Below, piece after piece: positions 1-7,239 of a stretch of DNA of 11,878 bases. The stretch's first letter is position 1, and each line of letters begins with the position of its first letter. The stretch is taken from assembly GCA_031254685.1 (NCBI GenBank), contig JAIRTZ010000053.1:1-11878 (forward strand). Reading direction: 5' to 3'. This stretch comes from Methanomassiliicoccaceae archaeon (GTDB lineage Archaea > Thermoplasmatota > Thermoplasmata > Methanomassiliicoccales > Methanomethylophilaceae). The notes under the pieces are model-generated. The model saw only the letters and a list, made by a program, of their open reading frames with translations, was not told the DNA's origin and ran no database searches. The position numbers were made by a program, and so were the translations under genes.

Positions 1-22
1 TTCCACGGTCATGCGTCCGAGC

Positions 23-484
23 TCATTTCTTCGCTCTGATGCTGAAATCGATAAGGGTGCATATCTCGCCGAGGAGCTCGTCCGAGCGCAGGTCGAAGAC
101 CACTGTGAAGAATGACAGTTTTCCGGTTTCCTTCGATGCGCCGATCCTGTCCTTGACCCGATCGCTGAGCGGAAGGGCCAACGCGTCAGCCGCGGACTTC
201 TTCGGAATGAATAGGCTGATCTTAAAGAAACCGTCCCAGACAGAAAGCCAGAACGCTGTCATTTCCTTCGGCGTTCCGCGGGAGGTCGTCCATTTGTGCA
301 ACGCCTTCCCGAGCCACGCCTTCCCGTCGTTGTAATAGCGCCATTCCGCATGTATGCTGCGCTCTCTCAGCATCTCAGCGAACTTCGTATAGGCGCCGCT
401 CGCGGCGCCGAGGGCGTCCGCGATGATATCGTCGGTCGGCCTTAGGTTCGGGTCGCGCAACAGCTGTCTCTCTTCCATCTCCAT
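23..484 (-). CDS. DUF3788 family protein
   Basis: A 153-residue soluble protein that I recognise as DUF3788, a family of small cytoplasmic proteins without an established function. The diagnostic part is the aromatic core EWRYYNDGKAWLGK at residues 47-60, followed by FWLSVWDGFFKISLFI at 78-93. The sequence runs close to full length for the family and has no signal peptide or membrane segment. It follows the acyl-CoA synthetase stop by 18 bases, so it is probably the last or a middle gene of that operon. Two start codons are possible, ATG at 484 or at 478. A GAAGGA Shine-Dalgarno lies just upstream and is better spaced (9 bases) for the 478 start, which would give 151 residues. Family assignment is fairly sure; the role is unknown. 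Confidence 0.85.
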   Translation of the reverse strand: MEMEERQLLRDPNLRPTDDIIADALGAASGAYTKFAEMLRERSIHAEWRYYNDGKAWLGKALHKWTTSRGTPKEMTAFWLSVWDGFFKISLFIPKKSAADALALPLSDRVKDRIGASKETGKLSFFTVVFDLRSDELLGEICTLIDFSIRAKK

Positions 485-502
485 CGATCCTTCGTGACCG
501 GA

Positions 503-2146
503 TCAGACGTTCCCTTTTCTGATCTCGACGCGTTTCACCTTTCCGCTGATCGTCTTCGGCAGTTCCTTCACAAATTCGATCGCCCTCGGGTACTTGTACG
601 GCGCCGTCTCCTTCTTTACGAAGTTCTGAATTTCCGCTTTCAGTTCGTCGGACGCCACGTACCCGTCCCTGAGGACTATCGTCGCCTTGACGATCTGCCC
701 GCGTATCTCGTCCGGTACGCCGGTGACGGCGCATTCCCTGACGGACGGATGCAGAACGATGACAGACTCAATCTCAAACGGCCCGATGCGGTATCCCGAC
801 GATTTTATGATATCGTCATTCCTGCCGACATACCAGTAGTAACCTTCCTCGTCCCTCCATGCTATGTCGCCCGTATGATGGTAACCGCCGTATATCGTCG
901 CCTTTGTTTTCTCTTTATCGAGATAATACTCACGGAATATCCCCGGAGGGTTATCGGAGACGCGGACGACTATCTCCCCGGAATCACCGGGCTTGCATGA
1001 TTTACCCTTATCGTCAACGATGTCCACGTCATACAGGGGGCACGGTTTGCCCATCGATCCGGGCTTCGGTTCCATCTTCGTGGTGTTGCATATCAGCGGT
1101 GTGGTCTCCGTCTGTCCGAAACCTTCCGCAAGCTTCAGCCCCGTCGCCTTGTACCAGTTGTTGAACACGTCCGGATTCAGAGGCTCGCCCGCGATCGTGG
1201 TGTGCTTCAGCGACGAGAGATCGTATTTCTCGAGCCCGTCCTGAATGAAGAATCTGAACATCGTCGGCGGGCAGCAAAGCGTCGTGATGTTATACTCGCC
1301 TATCTTTTTGAGGATGTCCGCCGGCGTGAACTTTACGAAATCGTAAGCGAACAGGCACGTTTCCATGATCCACTGCCCGTACATTCTTCCCCAAGCGGTC
1401 TTTGCCCATCCCGTTTCCGCGATCGTATAATGAATGCCGTCGGGATCGACGTTCTGCCAGTGCTTCGCAGTTATGATATGACCGAGAGGGTACGTGTAGT
1501 CATGCAGCACCATCCTCGGATATCCGGTGGTCCCGGATGAGAAATAGATCAGGAACGGGTCCGTCGTCTTCGTCGGCACGCGATCCATTTTATCGGATGC
1601 CGCTTCGATACCGGCGTCGAGGTCCAGCCATCCTTCTCTCTTCCCTCCGGTCATTGCCTTTACTTTCACGCGCGGGCATGTCTTCTCGATGCCCTCGAAC
1701 GCTTCCGTCACCTTTCCGTAGGATGTGCACAGCACAGCCTTCGCCGACGACAGTTTCGCACGATATTCGGCGTCCTGCACCGTCAGCATCGACGTAACCG
1801 GGATCAGAACGGCGCCGATCTTGTGCAGCGCAACGGTAACGTACCAGTACTGATAATCCTCCTTGAGGGCGACGAGGACCATGTCCCCCTTCGTCACGCC
1901 CAATGACATCAGATAGTTCGCGGCCTTGTTCGAATATCTCATTATGTCGCGGAACGTCAATGTTTTTGAGTCGCCCTTCTCGTTGCACCACACAAGGGCG
2001 CGCCTCTTGGGATCGTTCTTTCCTATGTCGTCGATGATATCATATCCGAAGTTGAAATTGTCCGGGCAATGAACGGTCATTTTCGAGAGTATGCCGTCCT
2101 CGTCGAACTCCTCCTTCACATAACGCATGTTTATGTTACGCGCCAT
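503..2146 (-). CDS. AMP-forming acyl-CoA synthetase (medium-chain type)
   Basis: A 547-residue ANL-superfamily adenylating enzyme that should convert a carboxylic acid, ATP and CoA to acyl-CoA, AMP and pyrophosphate in the cytoplasm. Visible motifs in order: the P-loop-like FSSGTTGYP at 202-210 followed by Arg instead of the commoner Lys, EGFGQTETTP at 341-350, HTGD at 424-427, the hinge region GRNDDIIKSSGYRIG at 441-455, and the C-terminal catalytic lysine K536 in ISGKVKR. Overall length and the WAKTAWG stretch (247-253) resemble the medium-chain (MACS) group known from methanogens, where branched short acids are used; the substrate here is inferred only. An upstream in-frame ATG at 2188 would add 14 residues, but the ATG at 2146 is preferred: it overlaps the regulator stop (TAATG) and has an AAGGAG Shine-Dalgarno. 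Confidence 0.95.
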   Translation of the reverse strand: MARNINMRYVKEEFDEDGILSKMTVHCPDNFNFGYDIIDDIGKNDPKRRALVWCNEKGDSKTLTFRDIMRYSNKAANYLMSLGVTKGDMVLVALKEDYQYWYVTVALHKIGAVLIPVTSMLTVQDAEYRAKLSSAKAVLCTSYGKVTEAFEGIEKTCPRVKVKAMTGGKREGWLDLDAGIEAASDKMDRVPTKTTDPFLIYFSSGTTGYPRMVLHDYTYPLGHIITAKHWQNVDPDGIHYTIAETGWAKTAWGRMYGQWIMETCLFAYDFVKFTPADILKKIGEYNITTLCCPPTMFRFFIQDGLEKYDLSSLKHTTIAGEPLNPDVFNNWYKATGLKLAEGFGQTETTPLICNTTKMEPKPGSMGKPCPLYDVDIVDDKGKSCKPGDSGEIVVRVSDNPPGIFREYYLDKEKTKATIYGGYHHTGDIAWRDEEGYYWYVGRNDDIIKSSGYRIGPFEIESVIVLHPSVRECAVTGVPDEIRGQIVKATIVLRDGYVASDELKAEIQNFVKKETAPYKYPRAIEFVKELPKTISGKVKRVEIRKGNV

Positions 2147-2718
2147 TATACCTGCTCCTTTTTGATAACGATGGCTATGAATTTGCATCCGCCCTTGTCG
2201 GGCGCGCTCAGCCCGTGCTCCTTGCCGGAATCGTAGAACACGGAATCCCCGGGGTTCAGGATCTCGGTGTGCTTCCCGTACCTGAACTCGAGCCTTCCCT
2301 TCAGCACGTAGTCGAACTCCTGGCCCTCATGCGTGGACAGCGGTATCTGTTCCGTCTGGTCGCCGATGTATGGCGCCGTGACCAGCAACGGTTTCACGGT
2401 CTTATGCCTGAAGTTCGACGCCAAATACCGATACATGACGCCGCCGTGCTCCTTCGTCGGAACGATGTCGCCTTTGCGGTCTATGACATACCCTGTGAGC
2501 TTCGGCGAGTCTCCGCCCATGAGCTCAACGGAATCGACGCCCAACTTCTTGGCGCATTTGTACAGCAGCGACAGGGACAGGTCCTTCCGTCCCAATTCTA
2601 TCTCGATGTAATCATCGAGAGAGATCCCCATCGCTTTCGCGACCTCTTCCTGAGTGAATCCTTCTATTTCCCTGAGCGAACATATCCGTTCGGCGACTTC
2701 CGCTATCTTAGGCTCCAT
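2146..2718 (-). CDS. XRE-family HTH regulator with C-terminal cupin sensor
   Basis: A 190-residue transcription regulator. Residues 7-62 form a Cro/C1-type helix-turn-helix (FTQEEVAKAMGIS at 21-33 is the binding unit). Residues about 112-186 form a single cupin_2 barrel, with STHEGQEFDYVLKGRLEF and NPGDSVFYDSGKEH. H130, E134 and H168 are at the positions of cupin metal ligands. The architecture is common in archaea and bacteria immediately before AMP-forming acyl-CoA synthetases, so the cupin may sense the acid, the CoA ester or a metal-bound ligand; this is inference. It is translationally coupled to the synthetase by a one-base stop/start overlap. No Shine-Dalgarno precedes the ATG and a TATA-like element is centred about 29 bases upstream, so its message may be leaderless or have a very short leader. 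Confidence 0.92.
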   Translation of the reverse strand: MEPKIAEVAERICSLREIEGFTQEEVAKAMGISLDDYIEIELGRKDLSLSLLYKCAKKLGVDSVELMGGDSPKLTGYVIDRKGDIVPTKEHGGVMYRYLASNFRHKTVKPLLVTAPYIGDQTEQIPLSTHEGQEFDYVLKGRLEFRYGKHTEILNPGDSVFYDSGKEHGLSAPDKGGCKFIAIVIKKEQV

Positions 2719-2742
2719 GAAGTGTACAATATACGATAGGAA

Positions 2743-2751
2743 TTAAATAAA
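2743..2751 (-). promoter_or_regulatory. Probable TATA box of the regulator/synthetase operon
   Basis: On the minus strand the sequence TTTATTTAA is preceded by a purine/pyrimidine stretch that could act as BRE. Its centre lies about 29 bases before the ATG at 2718, so transcription would begin within a few bases of the start codon. There is no Shine-Dalgarno in the gap, which agrees with a leaderless or near-leaderless message. Confidence 0.55.
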
Positions 2752-2776
2752 GGAACGGTAAGTCTATCATATGTCC

Positions 2777-2798
2777 GCGTCTTATTTGCGTCTTATTT
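2777..2798. repeat. Perfect 11-bp tandem duplication at the Fic gene 3' end
   Basis: GCGTCTTATTT occurs twice back to back (2777-2787 and 2788-2798). Read on the minus strand, each copy contains AAATAA. The copy at 2788-2798 supplies the in-frame TAA stop of the Fic gene, and the other copy lies just beyond it. This looks like a recent slippage duplication. Confidence 0.85.
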
Positions 2799-3905
2799 CT
2801 TACCTTTACTATCCGTCAATCTATAGTTAGCGCTCCGTCCTCCCGCCTCATCTTTGATCAGGATGCCTTTTTCGATCAGATCGGTAATGTCGCGCAAAGC
2901 GGTATCGGTCGAGCATTTCGTTATCTTCGCCCATTTCGAGGTCGTTAGCTTTCCTGATAATTCGTCAAAGAGCTTGTTGACCATCAGACGCTGGCGGCTG
3001 TTCATCACGATATCCCTGCGATCTTCCCAGAACGCCGCCTTCAGCAGGACATTTTGCACACTGCACTCCGTCTCCTGCAGTGCGTTCCTGAGGACGCTCA
3101 GGAACCAGATCAGCCAACCGGTAATGTCGCTGCCGCCGTGCTGCGTCTGTTTGAGCACATCATAGTATTCCTTGCGCTCGGCAAGTATGTGTTTCGACAG
3201 GCTGTAGAAACGTTCCCGGGAATTCTCGCTGCGTGCGAGCATCATATCCGAGATGGCGCGCGCTATTCGTCCGTTGCCGTCGTCGAACGGATGGATGGTG
3301 ATGAACCATAGGTGCGCGATCGCAGACCTCAATACCGGATCGATGATCACGTCATCGTTATTGAACCATGCAAGGAACTTATTCATCTCATCCTTTACAT
3401 TCTTCGCCGGAACGGCCTCATAATGAATTTTTTCCTTTCCGATCGCGCCTGAGACGACCTTCATCTCATCGGCGCGGTACTGCGCCACGGTGATTTTATT
3501 CATCCCGCTGTATCCGGTGGGGAAAAGCGCCGCGTGCCATCCGAACAGGCGCTCCTCGGTCAATCGGTCACGATGATTCTGCGTGGCGTCGAGCATCATC
3601 TCAACGACGCCGTCCACGTTGCGCGGCGTCGGAACGAGGCCGGCGACGTTCAGTCCCAAACGCCGCGCGACGGAGGAACGGACCTGTTCGCGATCAAGTT
3701 TCTCGCCCTCTATCTCCGATGATTTCAGAACGTCCAGCGTAAGCGAATCAAGATTCCTCTCTTCCTTCGACGCAAAGCCGAGCGAACGGATCAATCCCAA
3801 GAGATTGCCTTGTAAAAAACGGACCTCGCCCAATGACGCACTCACAGCGGCATTCTGCCATGTAAAATCCGTCCAATTTTCATACTGATAGATGTATTTG
3901 GGCAT
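2793..3905 (-). CDS. Fic-domain protein (DUF4172-Fic-winged helix), class II
   Basis: Fic proteins usually transfer AMP from ATP to a hydroxyl side chain of a target protein. This 370-residue protein has an N-terminal DUF4172 segment (about 5-80). It contains the inhibitory-helix signature SSEIEG (S62...E66-G67), which marks a class II, self-inhibited Fic. The full catalytic motif HPFDDGNGRIAR is at 205-216, so the enzyme looks active once relieved. Residues about 303-366 look like a winged helix (TTSKWAKITKCSTDTALRDI), so it may bind DNA. An ATG at 3920 would add five residues, but the TATA box at 3929-3936 places the transcription start near 3905-3907, right at the second ATG, so a leaderless start at 3905 is preferred. 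Neither ATG has a Shine-Dalgarno. The architecture is widespread in bacteria and may have been acquired by transfer. The target is unknown. Confidence 0.93.
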   Translation of the reverse strand: MPKYIYQYENWTDFTWQNAAVSASLGEVRFLQGNLLGLIRSLGFASKEERNLDSLTLDVLKSSEIEGEKLDREQVRSSVARRLGLNVAGLVPTPRNVDGVVEMMLDATQNHRDRLTEERLFGWHAALFPTGYSGMNKITVAQYRADEMKVVSGAIGKEKIHYEAVPAKNVKDEMNKFLAWFNNDDVIIDPVLRSAIAHLWFITIHPFDDGNGRIARAISDMMLARSENSRERFYSLSKHILAERKEYYDVLKQTQHGGSDITGWLIWFLSVLRNALQETECSVQNVLLKAAFWEDRRDIVMNSRQRLMVNKLFDELSGKLTTSKWAKITKCSTDTALRDITDLIEKGILIKDEAGGRSANYRLTDSKGKK

Positions 3906-3920
3906 AATAAGAAAGGTCAT

Positions 3921-3947
3921 GCGGTGAATATATAAATTATTTACCGC
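3921..3947. promoter_or_regulatory. Inverted repeat 1 over the Fic TATA box (candidate operator)
   Basis: Arms GCGGTGAAT (3921-3929) and ATTTACCGC (3939-3947) face each other across a 9-base spacer, with one mismatch between arms; the match extends outward by two bases (AT...AT). The TATA box lies within it. It shares arm sequence and spacer length with the repeat at 3954-3980, which argues for a specific dimeric repressor, possibly the Fic protein's own winged helix. Confidence 0.75.
3929..3936 (-). promoter_or_regulatory. TATA box of the Fic gene
   Basis: The minus strand reads TTTATATA, a consensus archaeal TATA box, centred about 27 bases before the ATG at 3905. It occupies the spacer of the inverted repeat at 3921-3947, so a protein bound to that repeat would block TBP. 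Confidence 0.75.
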
Positions 3948-3953
3948 ATTTTT

Positions 3954-3980
3954 GCGGTGAATGTTCGGACAATTCGCCGC
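3954..3980. promoter_or_regulatory. Inverted repeat 2 upstream of the Fic promoter (candidate operator)
   Basis: Arms GCGGTGAAT (3954-3962) and ATTCGCCGC (3972-3980), with a 9-base spacer and one mismatch, extended by one base on each side (T...A). It begins exactly 33 bp after repeat 1, about three helical turns, so both sites would lie on the same face of the DNA. It lies between the Fic promoter and the divergent small gene. Confidence 0.72.
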
Positions 3981-4020
3981 ACAGCGTCACATCGGAGACA
4001 TATTGGATCTGCGTCAAGTC

Positions 4021-4060
4021 AATATAATCGGAAACGTATCTGATTGGCCGATCAGGGAGG
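4021..4060 (+). promoter_or_regulatory. Promoter, palindrome and Shine-Dalgarno of the small plus-strand gene
   Basis: A TATA-like AATATAAT (4021-4028) predicts transcription starting near 4050. A 16-base near-palindrome CTGATTGGCCGATCAG (4040-4055, one G-T pair) covers that point and could be an operator. GGGAGG (4055-4060) is a strong Shine-Dalgarno six bases before the ATG at 4067. Confidence 0.55.
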
Positions 4061-4066
4061 CGCATA

Positions 4067-4318
4067 ATGATAATGGTCAGCCCCGATGGGCACTTGAAAG
4101 AGATAATGGACATGTCATACGAGGAATTGATCCATGAAAGGGACTACCTGATCATGGAGATCTCTCAATACAAGGATAACAAAGGGTCGCACGACGGTAT
4201 CATATGCCCGTCGCCGGAGTTGATCCATAAGTATAACAGGCTGTACCTGAAAGAAGTGAGGAAACAGCTCCGCGAGAGATTTGGCGAGAGGATTCCTCGC
4301 ACTCCTGCCCAGAAGTGA
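4067..4318 (+). CDS. Small orphan protein, 83 aa, helical
   Basis: I do not recognise a family. It is a charged, largely alpha-helical cytoplasmic protein: residues 16-36 (SYEELIHERDYLIMEISQYK) and 50-75 (PELIHKYNRLYLKEVRKQLRERF) look like two amphipathic helices joined by a short loop, so a helical hairpin or small dimer is plausible. It is believed real because of the strong GGGAGG Shine-Dalgarno at the right distance, a TATA-like element upstream, and codon use like its neighbours. A second ATG at 4073 is possible but less well spaced. It is divergent from the Fic gene and convergent with the chelatase D-like gene, from which it is separated by 17 bases. Function unknown. Confidence 0.72.
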   Translation: MIMVSPDGHLKEIMDMSYEELIHERDYLIMEISQYKDNKGSHDGIICPSPELIHKYNRLYLKEVRKQLRERFGERIPRTPAQK

Positions 4319-4335
4319 CGGTCAAATGATCGGGA

Positions 4336-6195
4336 TCATGCTAATCGGAGATCCTCTAAACGTATATACCGCGCCTCAAGCATGTCCGCGAGGTCCTGCG
4401 CATAATTGATCCGTCCGACCGTTTGGCTGGAATCGACGATCACCCATTCCGTATTGGGGATCTGCATGACCTTGGTTATCTTCTTCAGTTCCCTTACGGG
4501 ATCGCCGCGTATCACCGGGTCCGTCGTCTCACCGTCGGTCATCATTATCACGTAACATTTTTCCAGCGGGTTCTTTCTCAGGTAGTTCGTCAGATAATCG
4601 CGTATCAGCAGCAATGCCGCGCCGATCGGCGTCCCGTCGCCGGCCGTAGTGTCGTCGAGGGTATCGCAGATCCCCTCGACGGATCGCGTGAACGGAACGG
4701 ACACTTTGATGTCACCCGTCCTGAAGGTCATCAGCGCCACGCGGTCGCGCTGCACGTAGCTTTCCATGAGCATAGCCTTCACGCCGTTCTTTATGTCGTT
4801 CATCATTCCTGTCTCGACAAGGGAGCCGCTGACGTCCACGGCGAACAGGAAAGAACAGGAATCGCGTTTCACTCGGATTTTTTCGCGTATGTCCTGCGGC
4901 TCTATGCTTATGCTCAGTCCCTTGTCGTTACGGGACCTCTGATACGGCGCGGCCGCCCGTACCGTCGCGTCGAACGCCGGATCGTTCGTTCTTCCCTTAG
5001 GAATTCTGAACCCGCGGTACCTTCCGCTGCGCTTGTTCACGACGACATCCTTTCTCCTTCCCGCGCCGGCTATCTGATGCAGCCGCACCGCCTCAATGCG
5101 GTCGATATCCTCCAGCCGTCCGATGACGGACGATATTATCTCGCCGACGGTGCCCGCGCCCGACGCATGCCCGGGTTCATCGGAGACGACGTCGGGACAA
5201 TATCTCTCGGCGATGCCGTCCGCCGAAGCCGCCGAAGCTTCATCGGAAAGCATCGCCACGATGCCTTCGGCGTCATCCTTTTTCTTCGGGGTTCCTTTCT
5301 TCTCTTCCTGTTTGACCATTTTCTTTTCTTTCGGAGGGCCCCTCCTTCTGTGGAGCAGACAAAGCACCGACGCCTCCTTTATGTCGCCGTCGGAGATCGC
5401 GATGCGGTTGTCAAGCGCGGCGAGCGTCTTGGAAACTCTTGCGACCGAGATGTCCGCGCGGTGCCCTTTGACGTTGAGGTCGATGCACACCTGAGCGATC
5501 TTCTCAATGTCCGCGTCATTTATTTTCACATTCGTGAGAATTTTTCTTGCGTTCGCGATTTGCATCAGCACTTCGCGTTCCGCGTCCGAATATCTTTTTA
5601 TGAATCCTTCGGGGTCCGCGTCAAATTCAAGATTTGACAGGATCAATGAGTCGCGCCGCTCTTTGTCATCGACGGAATACGATTGGACGCACATCTCAAA
5701 ACGATCGGCGATACTGTCAGGCAGCGGCTGCTCCGCCGGGTCCATCGTTGCGATGACCGTCGTCCTCAGATCGTACTCCGATGATACCCCTTCCCTTTCC
5801 ACGAGTACCTTTTCGGATTCCGCGGACTCCATCACTGAGCCCAATATCCTGCGGTCGAAGAGGTTGATGTTATCGAGATACAGAATATTGCGGTCCGCTC
5901 TCTGCAACGTTCCTCCCTTCACGGAACTCTTTCCCGAGATTATCGCGTCCTCTATATCGAGTCCGCCGAATAATTGCTCGTCGGTGATGTTCTGCGGGAT
6001 GCTTATGATCTCGCGATCTGGAAGCAGGTTGCCGAACGCCCTCACGAGGACGCTCTTCGCGGTGCCCGTCGGGCCCTTTATCAGAACGCCCACGATATCA
6101 TCGTCAACGGCGGCGCACATGAGCGCTTTTTTCGCATCCTCCATCCCGCTGACGGCGGAGAACGGTAAACAGCGTCTCAAAGGTTTCGGAGACAT
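4336..6195 (-). CDS. Magnesium/cobalt-chelatase D-like subunit (AAA+ and VWA)
   Basis: A 619-residue protein of the ChlD/BchD type, partner of the I-like ATPase encoded just upstream. Residues 1-285 form an AAA+ domain with an intact Walker A (GPTGTAKS, 41-48). Walker B is altered: LDNIN at 107-111 has N109 where the I-like protein has the catalytic Glu of DEVN, so it should bind but hardly hydrolyse ATP, as known for D subunits. A charged linker (about 285-345) leads to a C-terminal von Willebrand A domain with the MIDAS residues DVSGS (454-458), T522 in GDGTPIG, and D554 in MTDG. Its start overlaps the I-like gene end by 19 bases, implying coupled translation. No H/CobN subunit is nearby, so the metal and tetrapyrrole are not determined; cobalt or another corrinoid-related insertion is an inference. 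Confidence 0.92.
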   Translation of the reverse strand: MSPKPLRRCLPFSAVSGMEDAKKALMCAAVDDDIVGVLIKGPTGTAKSVLVRAFGNLLPDREIISIPQNITDEQLFGGLDIEDAIISGKSSVKGGTLQRADRNILYLDNINLFDRRILGSVMESAESEKVLVEREGVSSEYDLRTTVIATMDPAEQPLPDSIADRFEMCVQSYSVDDKERRDSLILSNLEFDADPEGFIKRYSDAEREVLMQIANARKILTNVKINDADIEKIAQVCIDLNVKGHRADISVARVSKTLAALDNRIAISDGDIKEASVLCLLHRRRGPPKEKKMVKQEEKKGTPKKKDDAEGIVAMLSDEASAASADGIAERYCPDVVSDEPGHASGAGTVGEIISSVIGRLEDIDRIEAVRLHQIAGAGRRKDVVVNKRSGRYRGFRIPKGRTNDPAFDATVRAAAPYQRSRNDKGLSISIEPQDIREKIRVKRDSCSFLFAVDVSGSLVETGMMNDIKNGVKAMLMESYVQRDRVALMTFRTGDIKVSVPFTRSVEGICDTLDDTTAGDGTPIGAALLLIRDYLTNYLRKNPLEKCYVIMMTDGETTDPVIRGDPVRELKKITKVMQIPNTEWVIVDSSQTVGRINYAQDLADMLEARYIRLEDLRLA

Positions 6196-7205
6196 GACTT
6201 TAATTCCCCGATGTCGAACGTCGCTTCCTCGAATGGTCTTCTTTTGATGCGGTGGGACAGCACCATGGGCGCGACAGCCGTTATATCGGCTTCGTCAGCC
6301 TTTTTCATTCCGTTCAGGGCGGCGTATGCCATCGCGGCCCTCACCATCGTGATGTCGGCGCGATGGCCCTCCATTCTGTAATATATCGCAACACGCGTCG
6401 CCATCGCTATCAATTCCCTGTCGACGGTCGCCCCGGCCAGTATCTCACGCGCCCTGAGCACGCTGTCCCTGATCGTCTGTGTCTCTTTGGCATATGACGC
6501 GGTGAATCTTTCCGGGTCCGCATCGAACGCGAGCCTTCGCGCGACGATCTCCTGCCTTGTCGGCAGGTCGCCCTCTCCCTTTATCTCGACACAAAGGCCG
6601 AACCTGTCGAGTAGCTGCGGTCTGATATCGCCTTCCTCGGGGTTCATCGAACCGACGAGGATGAACCTCGCGGGGTGTTCGAACGATATTCCTTCGCGTT
6701 CCACGTAATTCACGCCCATCGCGGCGGTGTCCAGCAGAAGATCGACGATGTGGTCCTCCAAAAGATTCACTTCGTCCACATACAGTAAATTACCGTTCGC
6801 CTGCGCCAGCACGCCGGGCTCGAACTTCTTTTTTCCCGTTTGCAGGACATGTTCGATGTCAAGCGTTCCGGCGATCCGGTCCTCGGTCGCGCTTAACGGT
6901 AACTCAACGACGCGCATCGGCGCCTTCTCGTGTTCGAACCTCATTCCCGACGCGGCGGTCTCGATGCAGTTCTGACATTTTCCTTTCCCGGGCCTGGGGT
7001 CGCAGCGGTATGCGCACCCCTTTACGTATTCGACCTCCGGGAGTACCTGGGCAAGCGCGCGCACCGCCGTTGATTTTGCGGTCCCTTTCTCTCCCTTGAT
7101 GAGGACCCCGCCTATTCCCGGGTCTATCACGTTGAGGAGCAGGGCGGTCTTCATCTCCGTCTGGCCCGCTATCGCGGCGAACGGGAACACGAACTGTTTC
7201 GACAT
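6177..7205 (-). CDS. Magnesium/cobalt-chelatase I-like AAA+ ATPase
   Basis: A 342-residue AAA+ ATPase of the ChlI/BchI type that powers metal insertion into a tetrapyrrole by a larger catalytic subunit. It shows Walker A GEKGTAKS (38-45), Walker B LLYVDEVN (140-147, D144 and E145 intact), sensor-1 region LVGSMNPEEG (183-192) and the arginine-finger region RPQLLDRFG (195-203). Four cysteines, C64, C68, C77 and C80, lie in the insertion after the first strands, a pattern of some family members that may hold a metal. Length is normal for the family. No Shine-Dalgarno precedes the ATG at 7205, but an AT-rich TATA-like element centred 27 bases upstream suggests a leaderless message. The D-like gene follows with a 19-base overlap. 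In the absence of a CobN/ChlH gene the substrate is open. Confidence 0.94.
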   Translation of the reverse strand: MSKQFVFPFAAIAGQTEMKTALLLNVIDPGIGGVLIKGEKGTAKSTAVRALAQVLPEVEYVKGCAYRCDPRPGKGKCQNCIETAASGMRFEHEKAPMRVVELPLSATEDRIAGTLDIEHVLQTGKKKFEPGVLAQANGNLLYVDEVNLLEDHIVDLLLDTAAMGVNYVEREGISFEHPARFILVGSMNPEEGDIRPQLLDRFGLCVEIKGEGDLPTRQEIVARRLAFDADPERFTASYAKETQTIRDSVLRAREILAGATVDRELIAMATRVAIYYRMEGHRADITMVRAAMAYAALNGMKKADEADITAVAPMVLSHRIKRRPFEEATFDIGELKSCLRNL

Positions 7206-7225
7206 ACCGATTGGGATGTGCTTAT

Positions 7226-7239
7226 GATTAATTAATTTT
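7226..7239 (-). promoter_or_regulatory. TATA-like element before the chelatase I-like gene
   Basis: The minus strand reads AAAATTAATTAATC, centred about 27 bases before the ATG at 7205 and overlapping the stop codon of the upstream protease gene. It would give a leaderless start and lets the chelatase pair be transcribed without the protease, although read-through is also possible. Confidence 0.45.

Noticed and set aside
1..12. A minus-strand ATG at position 12 (reading M-T-V-E) just after the DUF3788 gene, possibly the start of the next operon gene
   Set aside because: Only four codons are inside the window and no convincing Shine-Dalgarno precedes it, so it cannot be supported.
2146..2188. 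N-terminal extension of 14 residues on the acyl-CoA synthetase
   Set aside because: It would overlap the regulator by 43 bases. The ATG at 2146 has a proper Shine-Dalgarno and stop/start overlap, and homologues begin near this point.
2722..2736. TGTACAATATAC-like sequence before the XRE regulator as its own operator
   Set aside because: The symmetry is only a few bases and imperfect, and no second copy was seen.
4326..4339. ATGATC-GG-GATCAT palindrome over the D-like gene stop, as a bidirectional terminator
   Set aside because: The two-base loop is too tight, the stem is AT-rich, and there is no T-run on either strand, so the evidence is too weak.
4423..5637. Long plus-strand open frame of 404 codons opposite the chelatase D-like gene
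   Set aside because: It is the mirror of a well-supported gene with clear domains. It has no family resemblance, is rich in His/Arg as antisense frames are here, and has no initiation signal.
5507..6247. Plus-strand open frame of 246 codons over the D-like gene start
   Set aside because: Antisense to the conserved AAA+ domain, serine/arginine-rich low-complexity composition and no recognisable domain.
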